From Marchantia polymorpha subsp. ruderalis (taxonomy: Eukaryota > Streptophyta > Marchantiopsida > Marchantiales > Marchantiaceae), in NCBI GenBank assembly GCA_037833965.1, contig AP031351.1, positions 4,414,501-4,478,500 on the forward strand: a stretch of 64,000 nt of DNA, written 5' to 3'. The notes under the pieces are model-generated. The model was not told the DNA's origin. It did not search any database and worked only from the letters and a program-made list of their open reading frames with translations. The translations under genes and the position numbers were made by a program. Numbering within the stretch: position 1 is the stretch's first letter; each line of letters begins with the position of its first letter. Shown here piece by piece: positions 10,243 to 24,400 of the stretch.

Positions 10243-13200
10243 ATGGGAGGAGACGATTGCGACGGGCCTCCACCCTTAAAGCGAATGAAATTGTCTATTA
10301 GTGCCACAAAATCTATACCCGTTGAAGCATCTCCCGTCTATCCGACGGGGTTGGCCCCAATGGCCAGAGACTTGCCATCTTCAGACGGAGAAACCTTAGG
10401 ATGTAAGGGGCAGATTAGAAAGTTAGAGTTTGTTAGAATCATAACACAGGCTCTCTTTTCTCTTGGCTTTCAAAAGACTGCCAATGTCTTAGAAGAGGAG
10501 TCTGGAGTATCTCTGCAGTCTCCAGTTATCACACAATTTCGTAATGAAATCATGGGTGGCAAGTTTGATGAAAGTGTCAGCACTTTGCGCAAGGTGGCCC
10601 CACTGGAGCCAGAAACCCTGAAGTCAGCTTCTTTTCTTATTTTACAGCAAAAATTTTTGGAGTTGCTCGATTCTGGAGACACACTTGCAGCTCTCAAGAC
10701 TCTTAGAACAGAGTTATCACCTTTGCAAATCAATACTCAAAGAGTCCATGAACTTGCAACCTGGGTGATATGCCCGTCTAAAGAGGAGCTTAAGGAGAAG
10801 GCTGAGTGGGAAGGTGCCGGCTTGGATTCTAGGGCGCGCCTTCTGGAGGAGCTCCAAGAGTTGCTTCCACCATCAGTCATGATTCCGGAGAAGAGATTGG
10901 AACATCTAGTGGACCAGGCTCTGACTGTACAGAGGGAGGCGTGCATCTTCCACAACTCTCTTGACAATGCACTTTGTCTATACTCAGATCATCGGTGCGG
11001 TCGTGATAAGATCCCGACTAAGACCTTGCAGGTAAAAGTTGCCTGGAGTTTCTACATTACTTCTGCGCTTGTTGCACTTTTCTGGGAACTGGTCGAATAT
11101 GTTGTCCTACCACAAATTATGAGCTCAATTTCGAGGGTGGTGTGGTTGCTTCTCTTAAACGGGATACTCAAGGAACATGCTTTTATATTGCCCGGGTTGA
11201 CAGTCAATGTCTCGTTCTTAGGATAACTGAGCGTCGTGGTCACCTTGCAAGGAGAAGTTTTGATTCATCTGCACAACATTTAGCTGTACATGAGTAGGGA
11301 TTCTGAAATTCTTGAGTCGTCATCTCCATTTTTATCTGCATTGTCAGGGTAGGTGCCTGTAGGCAGTTAGACGTCAACTTTGACACTGGTCGTAGTTGTT
11401 AGAATTATCTGTCATACGTAAATGACGGGAAGACACTATCTTTTTGTTGTGATGGTATCCTCGGCGTTGTCTGGTTTGCAAAGTTTGTTTATTTGACTAT
11501 CTATCAGAAAACCCATATGCGGCGTGTTCCCTTGCTGAGTTATAAAATCTGCACGGCAAGTTTTGTTTTCCAGTTTCAGAATAAGTTACTGTATCCAAAC
11601 ACACCATCGTTTACTGTTGTGACAAGAAGACATATTGTAATATTAAAGCCCTAGTAGACCATAGAAAGTCCTGTCGAGAGACCTCTCAAGACTGAAATTC
11701 TCCTTTTTGGGCCTGTTAGCTACGTCTCACCTACGGGTTTTCAAAATCAAAGAAGGAAACCTGGAAGTGTGTGAGTAGCACTGTTGGTACAAAATGACTA
11801 TCATGGCAGGGTACAGGTTTACTGGGCACTATACTGTTGGGAAACTTGGAATCCAGGGCAAATGTGCTTGAGTCACCTTATGATGAACGTCACTTACGCT
11901 TCACTCGGATGGAAGTGATGTGAAGGGTATTATCTTGACGAGTTGATTTGTGCGTAATGTCTCCTGTATCGTTTGTAAGGTATAACTTGGACCCTTGCCA
12001 ATGCCACAAGTTGTGGAATTTGGTAGTCGGATCTTCATGATGGGTGTTGGCTTAATTCTACTAGCAGCGTAAAGCCTCAAGGTCGAATGGTTGGAATCGA
12101 CATCGAGTAGGGCGTCCAATCTAGGAAATGTCTTTTCTTGCGTAAAAATGTTTCAGCTGTGTATTCTTCTCACACGTTGATCATCAATCATTAATCTAAT
12201 TGCCAATCTCCAGATTCAGTACCATTTGTTCCTTCTAGGTTGTACTTTACGGTGTGTGTAGTCGTTGTGTTTCTAGGAGGATCATCGCCAGGTTACGTTC
12301 CAGGATACTTTCTCTTGATCAGAAGAGTTTAGATTTTGTTTATGTAGTACTTTCCAGCAGTGGGTTTGTTCGCAAAGTGCATAACAGTACAAACTCCGGG
12401 GCTTTTTTTTCTAAATACAAGCTCTTGTTTCGTGGTTTTGGATTTTGTTACTGCAGGTTCTTTCAGCGCACGAGGATGAGGTCTGGTTCCTGCAGTTTTC
12501 GCACGACGGGAAATATTTGGCATCAGCTTCTAAAGACCTCTCAGCCATAATTTGGGAGGTATACATCCCTTGATCTTATGTCGAAGTATATTATCCCTTA
12601 CTCAGCTCTCATTCATGTCATTGTCTGTGCATATCTTCAAATTTGATCGGAGCTTGTAACGCTTATACTGAGTTCTTTCACTCAGTCTTGCTTAGAGTTT
12701 GTGAATTCGTTAAAGTTTGTGGAGAATCGGAACTTCACGATCGCACACGTTTACTATTGATAGAGTAAGAGCCTCCTCACATTTGAGAATTTGCAGGTTG
12801 TACGAGATGACTACGTGCGTGTCAAGTACACTCTGAAGGGTCACACGAAGGCTGTATCTTTTGTGGCATGGAGCCCAGATGATACCATGTTGCTCACTTG
12901 TGGCAATGAAGAAGTGGTGAAACTCTGGGATGTACAAAGTGGCGAGTGTAAGCACACCTTCAATAAACAGAACAGTAACTTCAGCTCATGCGCTTGGTTT
13001 CCAGACGGCAAGAGGTTCGTCTCAGGCGGTACTGATAAGTGCATATATATATGGGACCTGGAAGGCAAAGAGATTGATGTGTGGAAAGGAGCTCGTATGC
13101 CTCGTATCAACGACATTGCCATTACTCGCGACGGTACTCACCTGGTTAGTATCTGTGGCGACAAGGATATTAGGATCTACAACATGGAGCTGAAGGTAGA

Positions 13201-14401
13201 AAGGGTCATTGAAGAAGAGAAACCTATTACTTCGTTGTCAGTTTCCAAAGACGGTAGATACTTACTGGTGAATTTGGTTAGTCAAGAGATTCACTTGTGG
13301 GATATTTTTGAGGATGACAAAACAAGTAAACCTTTCAAGTACAAAGGACATCGACAAGAGAGATACGTCATTCGTTCATGTTTTGGCGGGTCTGATCAAG
13401 CTTTCATTCTCAGTGGTAGTGAAGACTCCCAGGTATGTTCACTTTTGCCTTCAAATAGAAACGTTGCCGTTTCTGTCATGGCTTTTCCGGATACTAAGTT
13501 GTTATTACTAATGATGATAACATCACAATTCTTAGTTTTGTATGCAAAGAATTCAACGTCTCTGTCAACGGTGAGTGTGTGTGTGTGACTGACTTGGAAT
13601 TAGTGGTTCCTTTCGTCTGGTATACTATTCACTTCGTTGTGGGCCACTTTCTCGTCGATACGCCTTCCCGCGTCTACATCATTCCACGCTTTTGCTTTTG
13701 CTGTTTTCTCGAAAAAAGGCCGTCTTAAATTACAGCCGGATTTCGAATTTCTTGTACAGATGAGCTTTTCCGCGAGTCTAAGAAACCTCCGTCTTATGTT
13801 GTGACAACCTAGAATTTGGGTGGAGCAGAAGTTGAAGTGGTACAGGTCACATAGCTACTCTTGACGAGCAGGCTACGCTGAGTTGAACAACAGTTCCTAA
13901 AACTGAACTTGAGATGTCTAATGGACACACCCAGTTGGCTACTGAAGTTTCCCTCGTCGCGGACAAAGCTCAGGCTTTGTGTTCTTGTATTATTTGCCTT
14001 GTACAGCTGTCTTGCTGTCTGTTTCTCTCCTGGTTGGAACTGGTCCTATAAGAGTCTTTCTCTGACCGTAAAAGTCTTAATTCCTTATTTATGGATGAGG
14101 TGTTGTGAAAGAAGGATGTTTGAATTACAGTTGTGGATATGTGCAGGTGTATCTATGGCATAGGGGTAATGGCGAACTGCTAGAAGTATTGCCCGGTCAC
14201 GCAGGAACAGTGAATTGTGTTAGCTGGAACCCTGTTAATCCGCACATGTTCGCCTCAGCTAGCGATGACCACACAATTCGAATTTGGGGTTTGAGCAAGA
14301 GTCCCCCTAGAAGTAAGGGCAGCTGTTCGAGTAATGGTGGCGTTGACCACCTTGTAAATGGAGGGACACGCGAGCTTATGGAAAAGCTGAGACCTTTTTA
14401 A
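10243..14401 (+). CDS. WDR26: WDR26: LisH/CTLH/WD40 protein of the CTLH/GID E3 ligase
   Basis: Coding exons 10243-11031, 12457-12558, 12797-13432 and 14147-14401 join in phase to 593 aa, close to Arabidopsis WDR26. The reading frame extends upstream only to a TTG at 10225, so ATG 10243 ([17 protein letters not shown]) is the start. Residues 60-90 are a LisH motif, about 95-160 the CTLH domain, and about 264-560 a WD40 propeller with repeats ending in IIWE, KLWD, YIWD, HLWD and RIWG. WDR26 is a scaffold or substrate-recruiting subunit of the CTLH/GID ubiquitin ligase and in plants binds RanBPM and export factors; this role is family knowledge. Intron 1 (about 1.4 kb) splits the LisH/CTLH exon from the propeller. 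All junctions are GT-AG and in phase 0. The gene looks intact. Confidence 0.93.
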
Positions 14402-17400
14402 GTACCCAAAGCTTTCATCTTCTTGCCACTGGGTCCAATCAGCTGTGTCCCATCATTCTTTGCTGCCTGTGTAAATAATCCTTATCATTGATTTTAGAGG
14501 GGCATAACTTGTTGTTGTGCAGGTGCTGTATATGCCATAGGTTTTGTGTAGTTTCCAGATTTTATTCCATGTTCGACCTAGGTAGAGTAGCTGTCGCCAT
14601 CATCTCTGACGAGGTAGTCACTGAGCACCTTCTCTCGAAATCACGTCTTACCATTGACAAGAACACCCAGAGATTTGCTGAGACGCTGCACGGTGATCCT
14701 TTTGTCTATGTTGGAGGATGCTGTGGACAATCTTCTGTGAGTATCTTCAATATGCGTCTCAGCTATCCTTATCCAGGTGTAAGGGGCATTAATCAATGCC
14801 AGTGGTCCGTTATCCCCGTTTGTGTACCAGGCCGTAGTAAGTGGCAGGTGAGGATATCTTTCATCGGTGTTTTGATATTCCTTCTCAGGACTTCATTGTG
14901 CAACTGATAAGCGGATGATCGAGATCTTGCATATAAGAGGTCGTCGCTGTGCATTTCCAGCACACTCGTCGTTTCACGGACCTCTCAATCGAAGGTCAAA
15001 AGATTAAAGCATGTTTGCTTGTGTTCATGTTACCGAGGCTGGCAAGTTGGCCGTGCCAGGTTGGGTCAACAGTTGTCCATAGCTGGCCATTTTCATTGTG
15101 TACATTTTTTTCCTCTTGGTGCATTTGGGGTTTTCTCAACTTCAGAGTCCAGGCTGTTGGTCACTTTTATATCGAGTGTATAAATATGTGATAAAGATCA
15201 CGAATGAGACCCTCAATTGAGGGATTCATCCATGATCGGATGCCTGGAATTTTCCGTGTCATTCCTTTTTGTTGACCGAGGGACTCGGGTTCCGCCGGAA
15301 GGTAAAACCGCACTGAAGGAAGTTGAGTCGTGCCAAGTTGCTTGCTGTATTCAGCTTACGTCGATAGTTTCTCATTTATACTGTTCATCAGACCAGACTA
15401 CGACTGCTTTCGTACACACCTGAAGTTCGAAAGTTGTGATAATTCGTGGCCATTGCATTGTTTATCAATTATGAGAAAACGGAGTATTTATAGTTCCCTT
15501 GTGTGCTGAAGCCGAAGTACATCATGGAATTATTGACCCAAGTCACCGCATCGAATTCACGTATAACGAATTGTGGTCATTGACCAGCTTTACAATCAAT
15601 AGTAACATATGTCTCCTGTTTCAAATTGTTTGATTAGTATGTCCGAGTTGTGTCACACATATTAGATACCTATACTAGATCAATACATAACTGTTGGGGT
15701 TAGACTTCACGTTTGTTGATCAGTAGTACACTGTCGCTGTCGACTACGCGTAGCTCAAGCATAATGATCAGCATATAGACAATTCGTGCCAGCAACGAAC
15801 ATCAGCGGAGTCGCATTGCTCCGTCGTCCGCCCAGAGATTGTATCTTAACACGACCATGGCCCTAGCACACAAGTTTGGAAGATCACTGGAACTGTGTTT
15901 GATGGTACAATTGCCGAGGAGTACGTCAACAGAGATTTCTCCGTGCGCTATTGTTCCTAGTCAACTTATCTTTCATCTTACAATCTGGCATATCGGATGT
16001 CTTGAACCAAGATGGCCCATTCATCCGAAAGAGAATCTGGCAATCTCGACTCTTAACCTGGTCGCAAAATTCCGGTGGGAGATAGACCCTCGTCAACGGG
16101 TGAGAGCTACAGGGACGGAACGAGAGAGAATGTCAGATTAAAAGAGTCATGTAGTTTAAGTTTCATAACAGGAAAAATAGAAGACATGGTGGATGAAAAT
16201 GAGAAACGAGACATGTATGTTCACTTCTAAAACAAAGTTCGAAAATCTGAACGTTTATACCTACACAAATACGCAAGAATCTAGTTTTTAACTGATGATG
16301 GATGTATATTCTAAACGATAATCTAAAATGTTTTACCCGTACGTCGAATGAAAGCGAACATTAAGTAGCTACGAATACACTACATTTGTGATTATTTCAT
16401 TTGTGTATTTGGATGTAAATATGATTCAGGTATTTGGTTTAGGGTTCTCTGTACAACCTTAATCTTACATTATAGTATAATAACATGTAGCTTACAAGGC
16501 TTGTTCTAGAAGTTATCAAAGTAAAAAATTATGTTGAGAAGTATAACACATTTCTTTTGGTATGTATGACCTTTCCTTGATTTTGCCGTTTTAATAACAT
16601 TCCCTCATTAATGTTTATCTGAATAGTAGGATAATTTTGACATGACCACTTGTTGAAAGTTGCAATCAAAACGTCAAGCAGTTTCCCGAGTCCGGCAGGG
16701 AGGTGCCTTTCCATAATATGTGCTAACTGAAATTATAGTCAATAGACGTCAACAAACTCTGATTAAAGTTTGCTGAGATAAAAATTGGGTATTATGACTA
16801 GCAGGTTGAAATGAGTAAACATAGAGGATGCATTTCGATTTCATTCCTCGCGAAAATAGAATTACAGAACCTCACTCTTGTTCTCATTACACATTTAGGA
16901 AGAAAATCATTATCAGCCTTGACCTGTCTCAGGTGCAAACAAGAGTTCAGCTCTACATCTTCGAAAGATTTACATCGGTTTAGGTAGTTTCCTGAGTTTA
17001 CAGAAATAACGGCTTGGTCTGCTGAAGCCTCCCGGCAGCTTTGGAGTTTTACTTTGTGCTAATTATGAATCTCTAGTGCCCTGGTCCCTTGGCACAAGTG
17101 GTTTACGTTAAATACCACCCCCTGTTCAGGTTACCATTTCCAGCAAAGGCACGTCCAGTGCCTTTATAGCTACTTTCTGAACGTGCTGGCCTCCAGCCTA
17201 CTTCATCTGCCACCAACCAGGTCGTTGAGATCAGTGCGCCATTTCATCTTTCTTTCCGTGACGTCTAAATAGACAGTTTTCCAACTTTAACTTTATGCAG
17301 AAAATGAGAAGACCTGTCACCAGTATACAGCCAATATTCGAGTGGACTATGTACTAACTACTCGAAATTGTCCCCAGATCCACACGGTCATGCGCACTGC

Positions 17401-18421
17401 GGAATCCACTGAGTCGATTACCATAAGGGACATGATAAGGTATAGAATACAGGTGTGAGCTTTGCATCACAGCATGTCTGCACCTCCAACGGGTCAACAG
17501 CATCTGGGCCACTTGTAGCACTATAGAGGCCACAAATTGCACTGTTCAGCTCAACCTAACCATGGTCAAATCTCGTGTCAAGCTTTCTACCTAAGCCATA
17601 TGATAGAGTATCACTTGAAAACACAGGAGAACATTCTCTACATCCATGAGAATATTACTAGAATACAGCTGCTTCTAAATGTAAGGAAAGCCTGCTAGAT
17701 ACTTGCGGACAGATAGAAGTGGACTTTAAAAGGACCATGTCGTCAATATACATTTGAGATTATACAATTTCCCCATGTAAGATTACTAACTGATAGCTGA
17801 CTAGAGGAATTCTGCTTGAAAGTTACGAACTGGCTCATGATTCCGACTCTGCAATGTAGAGAGTAACCTACTAAAAGTAGACGCACAATTCACCGAGATG
17901 GTGAGCAGGCGAGCACTTCAAGAAAGTGATATCACGTTCAGTCAATGAGCTTGTACGCTGCGGATGTATCGGTGTTATCTGAGCGTATGAAGCTCTTCAC
18001 TACTATGTTCAATATAAACGGCCATCGAGCCCTCATTGTACAGCGACGTGTTTCCGGATAATCATCACTGCAAGAAGTTGCCACAGTTCCGATTCTCATT
18101 ATGAAAAGACATATGAATCCGCAAACAATGCTGGTGGTTAGAATAGAAAAATCGTACTACAGCACAGTGCTCTTTCGAGCTAAGTCCTTGTTAGTGTGAG
18201 AGAAGAATACTAAAATTCACAGGAAACCTATGATCAAAGTAAAAGGTCTTGCGTAACCAGGTCATTTCCAAAAACTAAGACCCCGGCATGAACGAAGAGA
18301 ACGAGTGGCACGTGCTACTTGATCAACAGCAGAGATTCAGGTCGGCGTAAGCAAGAACACATAGAGCAGTAAACGGAGAAAATGACAAACCTTCTGCAAA
18401 GGAAAGTTGAGGAGTTTTCCT
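14402..18421. other. 3' flanks of WDR26 and SMC2, no further gene
   Basis: The first kilobase is probably WDR26 3' UTR (mixed base composition, no coding signal), and the last one to two kilobases the SMC2 3' flank on the other strand. The 14488-14907 frame (about 139 codons) is cysteine-rich and shows no family motif. I regard it as UTR noise. The two genes converge here. Confidence 0.5.
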
Positions 18422-21400
18422 CTACTTCCGTGTTGATTGGGCTGTGCGTGACACCGTGGATACCCCATCCACAAATTTCGTCCGAAAAATCACATTTGCA
18501 TTGTTGAACATGCCCTCTTTGAGTGAAACTACAATAAACTGGGCAAGAAAACAGATGATATTATGAGGCGATCGGGTGCCATATATCTACGAGCAGTAAA
18601 TTAAAAGAGTAGTGATTTGTCAGAGAAATTGACAGATTTCGTTGAAGCACTAATATCAACCGATTCGTTACGAACCTGAGAGTGGGGAAAGTGGGACTTA
18701 ATCATGCGACCAATGTTTTGTGTATGACTTAAATCAAGAGCTGCGTCAACCTGCAAGAAAGCACTCCATCAGGCAATCCCCGATACCTGCTATGGCCTCG
18801 ACATAACTAAAATCGTCAAGAAAATTCTGACTGGCGAATTCAAACTTGGCACTCACCTCGTCCAAAATGTACAAAGGTGCAGGTTTGAAAAGAAGTAGGG
18901 CAAGGATGAGCGAGAGTGCCAGCAATGATCTTTGACCCCCACTGAGCTCAGAAAGTGATTGCTTCCATACGCTTCCAAATGCAACCTTGACTTCCAGCCC
19001 ATCCATAACATCAGCACCCTCTGGAGGCTCGAGCTTTGCCATTGTCCCTGGAAGTAGAGTTGAGAAGATGGATCCAAATTCTCTGGAAAAATTTCCACAC
19101 GCATTTCAATAAGATAAATTGCTTGCCATACATTAAGAACCTAACTGAAATCAGCAGACCAGCTTCAGAAATTCGGAAGGATACAATAAGCAAGCTATGA
19201 AATCCAGCGCTAAGGCTTACTTCGTGACTTTCTCCCACGTATTCTTTAGTTGCTCCTTCCTTTTTTCGTCGAGCTCTTTGATCACCTGCTGTATCTTTGT
19301 TTTATCATTCTGCAAGAGTAAATTCAAGAGTTTCATCAATTTGTTTTCTTCGGACGTCTATTGTTAGTAAGAGAAACTGAAACTGGCATTCCAATATTGG
19401 AAATGTGAGTCAAAGTTTATTGAGAAGTTGGCGTGTTTCTTGTACCTGGACTATCCTTTTCCTTTCAATCAGATCATTGTACTCCTCTTCAGCCTTGTCA
19501 AACATGGCCAGAGCCTTTTTGTTTATCCGCTTCTCAATGCTGGAGGAAATGTACGAGAAAAAATAAAAATTACTCAATCGTACAAACGGAAGACCACATC
19601 TGTGCTGATTACATTACTCTTTGTATGAGCTCAAATATATTCAATTGGTAAATATGTTTTCAGGCAACGTACTCTTTTTGCTCGCGCTGCAAATTTTCAA
19701 GTGCCTGGCGTGCTTCTCTTGGGTCTTGGGCAGTGAAGTCGTAGTCTGTTCCTGCCTTCCCAAATGCCTGCCTCTCCCTGACGATCCACTCGTGTTTTGC
19801 AAGTAGTTGCTGAACTCTTTTGTCACATTCCTTTTGGTTCATCCCCAATCGCTTGATCTGAAACTCGAATCACTAAACTTTTACGAACTTAAGAAGAGTA
19901 GCCTTGGGTCTTCTTGATTCTAAAAACCTACTACTGAGTAAGGACATTATGTTAGAGACAAGTGTTAGATGTAGGTGAAGAAAACACGCTTTGCAAAATT
20001 ATGCAGTGAGCGACGTGTACCATTCAATGTTCTCAGCAACATTTTCATTTTCTCTACTTTTACGAGGGAATTTGTAAAGCGTAAGTTCAGGGCACAGCAT
20101 ACCTCATTCTCCAATTTCTTGATCTCCACAATACAATCGGTCAATTTGTTTTTCTGTTGGTTTTGGGATTTCACTAAAGCAGTTATTTGAGCATCACATT
20201 CCTTAATTCTCTTTCGGTTCTCTTCTAATTTGCCCTTCGCCTTTTGGTACTCCTCCTCAATTGCGCCTCTCTGCACAACGTACGCGGAAGTTTGAATTCA
20301 AATTCATCACTGATGTTCAGGATGTTACATACGAACATGGTGAACCTATGATCACAAAGCCCCTCATACAGGATATTGCACATCTTTCCTGTTACCACCG
20401 ATTAGTAGCTAGCTTACATAAAGTATAAGAGTGCTTATGAGAGCAGCTGTCTCAGTCGAAGATTCAGGACTACACGTATGTTACATATATACAGATGGCT
20501 CTCACTGCCTCGAGGTCAAATGCTCTCTGAAATCTAAGGCACCAGCTTTGCAATGAAGAAGTAAGCAAAGTTTCACCTTGGTTTCTTTCTCCCGAAGATC
20601 AGTCTCCAACTTTGTGATTTGTGTATGAGCTGTAGCCAATTGATCTTCAAGAGTCAAAATCTCCTGGACAGCAGCCTCCTTCTCCATTACCATTCTTTCC
20701 TTGGCTCCTTCTTGCTCCTGCAAAATCGGTCAAGATTGTTTCTCCACTCACCACTCGTAGAAAGACAGTGGCCACTCATACTATACGGAAAGGATGAAGT
20801 ATAGTACAATCTTGTACAATCTCACGACACTTGACTCATGATCAATCGGACATCCGTCAGATTATAGAAACATACACACCAAGATGCGCAATATGAAGAC
20901 TTTCTGAACAATATTTACATCTGTTGTTTGCATAGTCATCGAAAGCAAAAGCCGGAACAGAATATATGTTGATTAGATCTACCTATTTACAGTGGAAGAG
21001 GAAGTACGAGAAAGGAGATCTATCTAAGTGCTCTGCGTTGGAACATACCTTGAGCTCCTTAGTGGCAGCAACCGCTTCCTTTTTCATCGACTTAATTCTC
21101 TTCTCCAAATCTTTCAAGAGAGAATCACGGTCCCGACCTTGGTCCTTGATCTTTTGTTCTATCTGAAAAACCCTTTTCTGACACTCGCTGTGATATTGCT
21201 GTGTCCTGGTTAAAGCCGACTTTTCTTTGTCGAGCTCGGAAGTCATTAATGCTATCACTTCGCTGAGCTGCAAACATGCCATTATGTAATCTCATTATCA
21301 AAAAATAAGTGCGAGGAATCAATATTCTGACGAACTGATGGTGTAAAATCAAATCTAGAAAAGACTCAAATGAGGGCCGAACCTTGTGGTGTTCACTCTG

Positions 21401-24400
21401 CTGCGCTCTGGTTTCGTAGAGGGATAAGTCATAGGACTTCAGCTCCATTTGCGACTTCAGATGAGAAAATTTCTTTTGCTGAGGTAGCAAGCTCTCAATC
21501 TGCAACAGAAGACGGAGTCTTTACATGCAGATGGGTGATAATGTTCCCGAGAAACATCTAACTTTTAGGCACAAGGGCGAAGGACTTGGGAGACTATTTG
21601 AAACTTCAGGAAAAATATCTTGAGCCATTCATTGGATTTCACAATGCACAAAAAAGTGAATTGAAAATTTACATGGAAGAGTTACCTTTAGTTCGACATT
21701 CTTAAGTTCGTCTTCATGATGAATTAATCTAGCTTCTGTCTCAGCTAGCGCATGAAGTTGCACAAGGAGCTCACCACCATTCCTGCAAAACGTTGATGAT
21801 TCATCATGTATGCAAGACAGGATCAGAGTTAAGAAAAAAAAATTTAGTTTACTTAACGAGTAAAGGTGCAAAATCAATTGTACGAACATAGTCCTTCGAA
21901 CCTAGAAGGAGAACGTACTTGCGAGATCCTCCAGTCAGAAGACCTCGAGGTTCGAAGACATCACCCGGAAATGTTACCGACTTCGTCATTATTTCCTTGT
22001 GAAAAGCTATCTGTAAAGAAGAAACTTAGTCGATTGCAACTTGGAGCACGAATCATCCAATCTTCACCAAAGATCACCTAGCAACCATCTTAGAGCAATC
22101 AATAAGAGATTATGTTGTGCGAATAAGATTATCATTCAGATATTTTGAACTACTTGTGCATGTTTTGAGGTAATCACCTGCTTAGCTGTTTCCGTATCAG
22201 CGCAAACAAATGTTCCACCAAAGACGAATGACATAGCTGCCTGCACAAGATCAGGGCGTGATACTTACATACATAAGCACGCTCCACATCACAGAAAGAC
22301 AAAACGTTTGAGATCGTTTGAGATCACTGGGTATATGTATTGAAATCTAAAGTTTACTATGGCGGTTAGACTATGCCTATTATTCTAGAAATAGTTATAA
22401 AACGACAAGTTATTTTCCAGACAGAAGTAATCACTGCGATATCTATGTATCTTATTTTCATGAGGAATCTACCTAAACGCCTATCCTATGCAACATCAGA
22501 TTGAATGAAACAGTCCATATGCAAGAAGTCAATCATCAGATCGAGCTGCAACCAAAGTGGAAATTACTCACTTCAAGTTCATCGGCATAGCGAACCAGTG
22601 AAAGAGCAGGCTTTGCTTTAGAACCGACCTGTCAAAAAAACATTGACGTCTCAAATCTGGGAGATACTACTATGTGTTTTAGAGTTTGAAACCAGATAAA
22701 CTAATGAATCGTCTATGACTCGAAATCAGAATATCTGAAACGCCTGAGGAGTTCAGTTTCAAGAGAGTGCCAACAAAGCGCATGTTGGCTTTGTGAGCTC
22801 AGAAATATTGTGCCAAGATCGTGCATATGATGGTATAAACTCTCTCATAAATGCAGCTATCGGATGTACGTCCTAAGTGTAGAGAGCAGCCTGTTTACAT
22901 CCACATGTAGAGTTTCACCGCAGCCTGATATTAGAAGTAGTTGAAGAATTTATACTGTATCATATATGAATCACTCCAGTGGTTTTCTTCAGATCATTGA
23001 AGCATACCAGTTTCGTTGCTACAGCCTCGACTCTGGCAGGGATCTTGTTGGGCTGGATCTTGTTCATAGGAATAATGGTACTTCGTCTTCGTAAATTTCC
23101 TTTCTCGAGGAGTAACTTAGCTGTTTGATCGTTGTCAACAATAACGAAGAAGAGTTTGCCTGCTGCTATCACCTGTCAGATTTCAAAATTGATGAGCAAA
23201 CCATGGTCGAAGGTTTTATCCAAAATCCCAAAAAGCGTTTGAATCAAGCAGTCAGGGAAGTATGTTCGTGTCTATCCTGTTTGTATCCCTGGTCGTGCTA
23301 ACTGGGTACTATTCATAATAACGGGGAGTTCTTGGAACGCCACATCCGAGTCAAATATGCTTTCGACACGGTATCCGACACCTAGATCGCACTTGTGACC
23401 TCACTTTCCTGCTTTCCTTCGTCATGTGGACGTCAATCTTAGCCGCGTGCAGTCCATCATCGCATTTGAGGCACGAATTGCGCACCTCAATGGAGGTTGC
23501 GGTGAGGTTTTAAGCAGGCATTGAAGTGTACCAAGAAATGAGAGAAAGAGAAGTTCCGGACCTCAAGAGCAGTCATTGCAGAGGAGTCGTTTACATGAAC
23601 CAAGCGCGCCACTACACCCTTGACTCTTGATCGCTGGAAGTCCCTCTCCGGGTCACTGTAAGAAAATTGGACGCCAGACAGTTGTGAAGTAAGGTTGTTT
23701 ACGTCCGCCTTCAACTTCTTAACATATTCAACTTCTTGTCTTCGTTTCTGCATCATAGAAACGTAGATATAATTCAGGAAACTGTAATACCTATTGATGA
23801 TCTCAGATCTAAGCCGCTAGTATACATATAAAAAACTCCGTGACGTCCATATGCAACGACGACCTTGTTGCAGGAGGTAGTCTCGCAATGAAGGAACCTG
23901 GAGAGCGTTATAACTCCAGTTCTAATTAAGAAACTTAGAGCTATGTCTTACCTGATTGATGAACATCTAAAATTACAGAGGTTTATCCAGAGGACCTAGT
24001 GAATTGAAATTAAGTGTATCGCCAAGCAAACGTTCGAAACAAAAGGTCTTAGAAAGACAGGTATCAAGAAGAACAACCTCTTCCAGTACTTGCATGCTGC
24101 CATCTCTGTACCCAATTTTGTCAATTGCACTCTTTAAATTCGCCAAGTCAGCCTTCCTGGATTTCAGCTCTTCCTGTGCTGCGGCGACCTCATGTTCCTT
24201 CGACTTGAAACACTCTCTTTTTTCCATGAGCTCTTTGTTCAGATGTTGTATCTTCGTCTGAAGTTGTTGGAGTTCAGATGCTGACTTGCCTACAGATACA
24301 TTTGCATCTGCAAGCTGCTCCGCTAAGCTCATATCGTCGGCACCACTCCCTTTGCCTGCTTGAACGGCCTGAATATTGCAAGAGCTCGTGAGTTGCGAGA

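Noticed and set aside
14488..14907. 139-codon ORF downstream of WDR26
   Set aside because: It starts right after the WDR26 stop and shows no family motif. Most likely 3' UTR.
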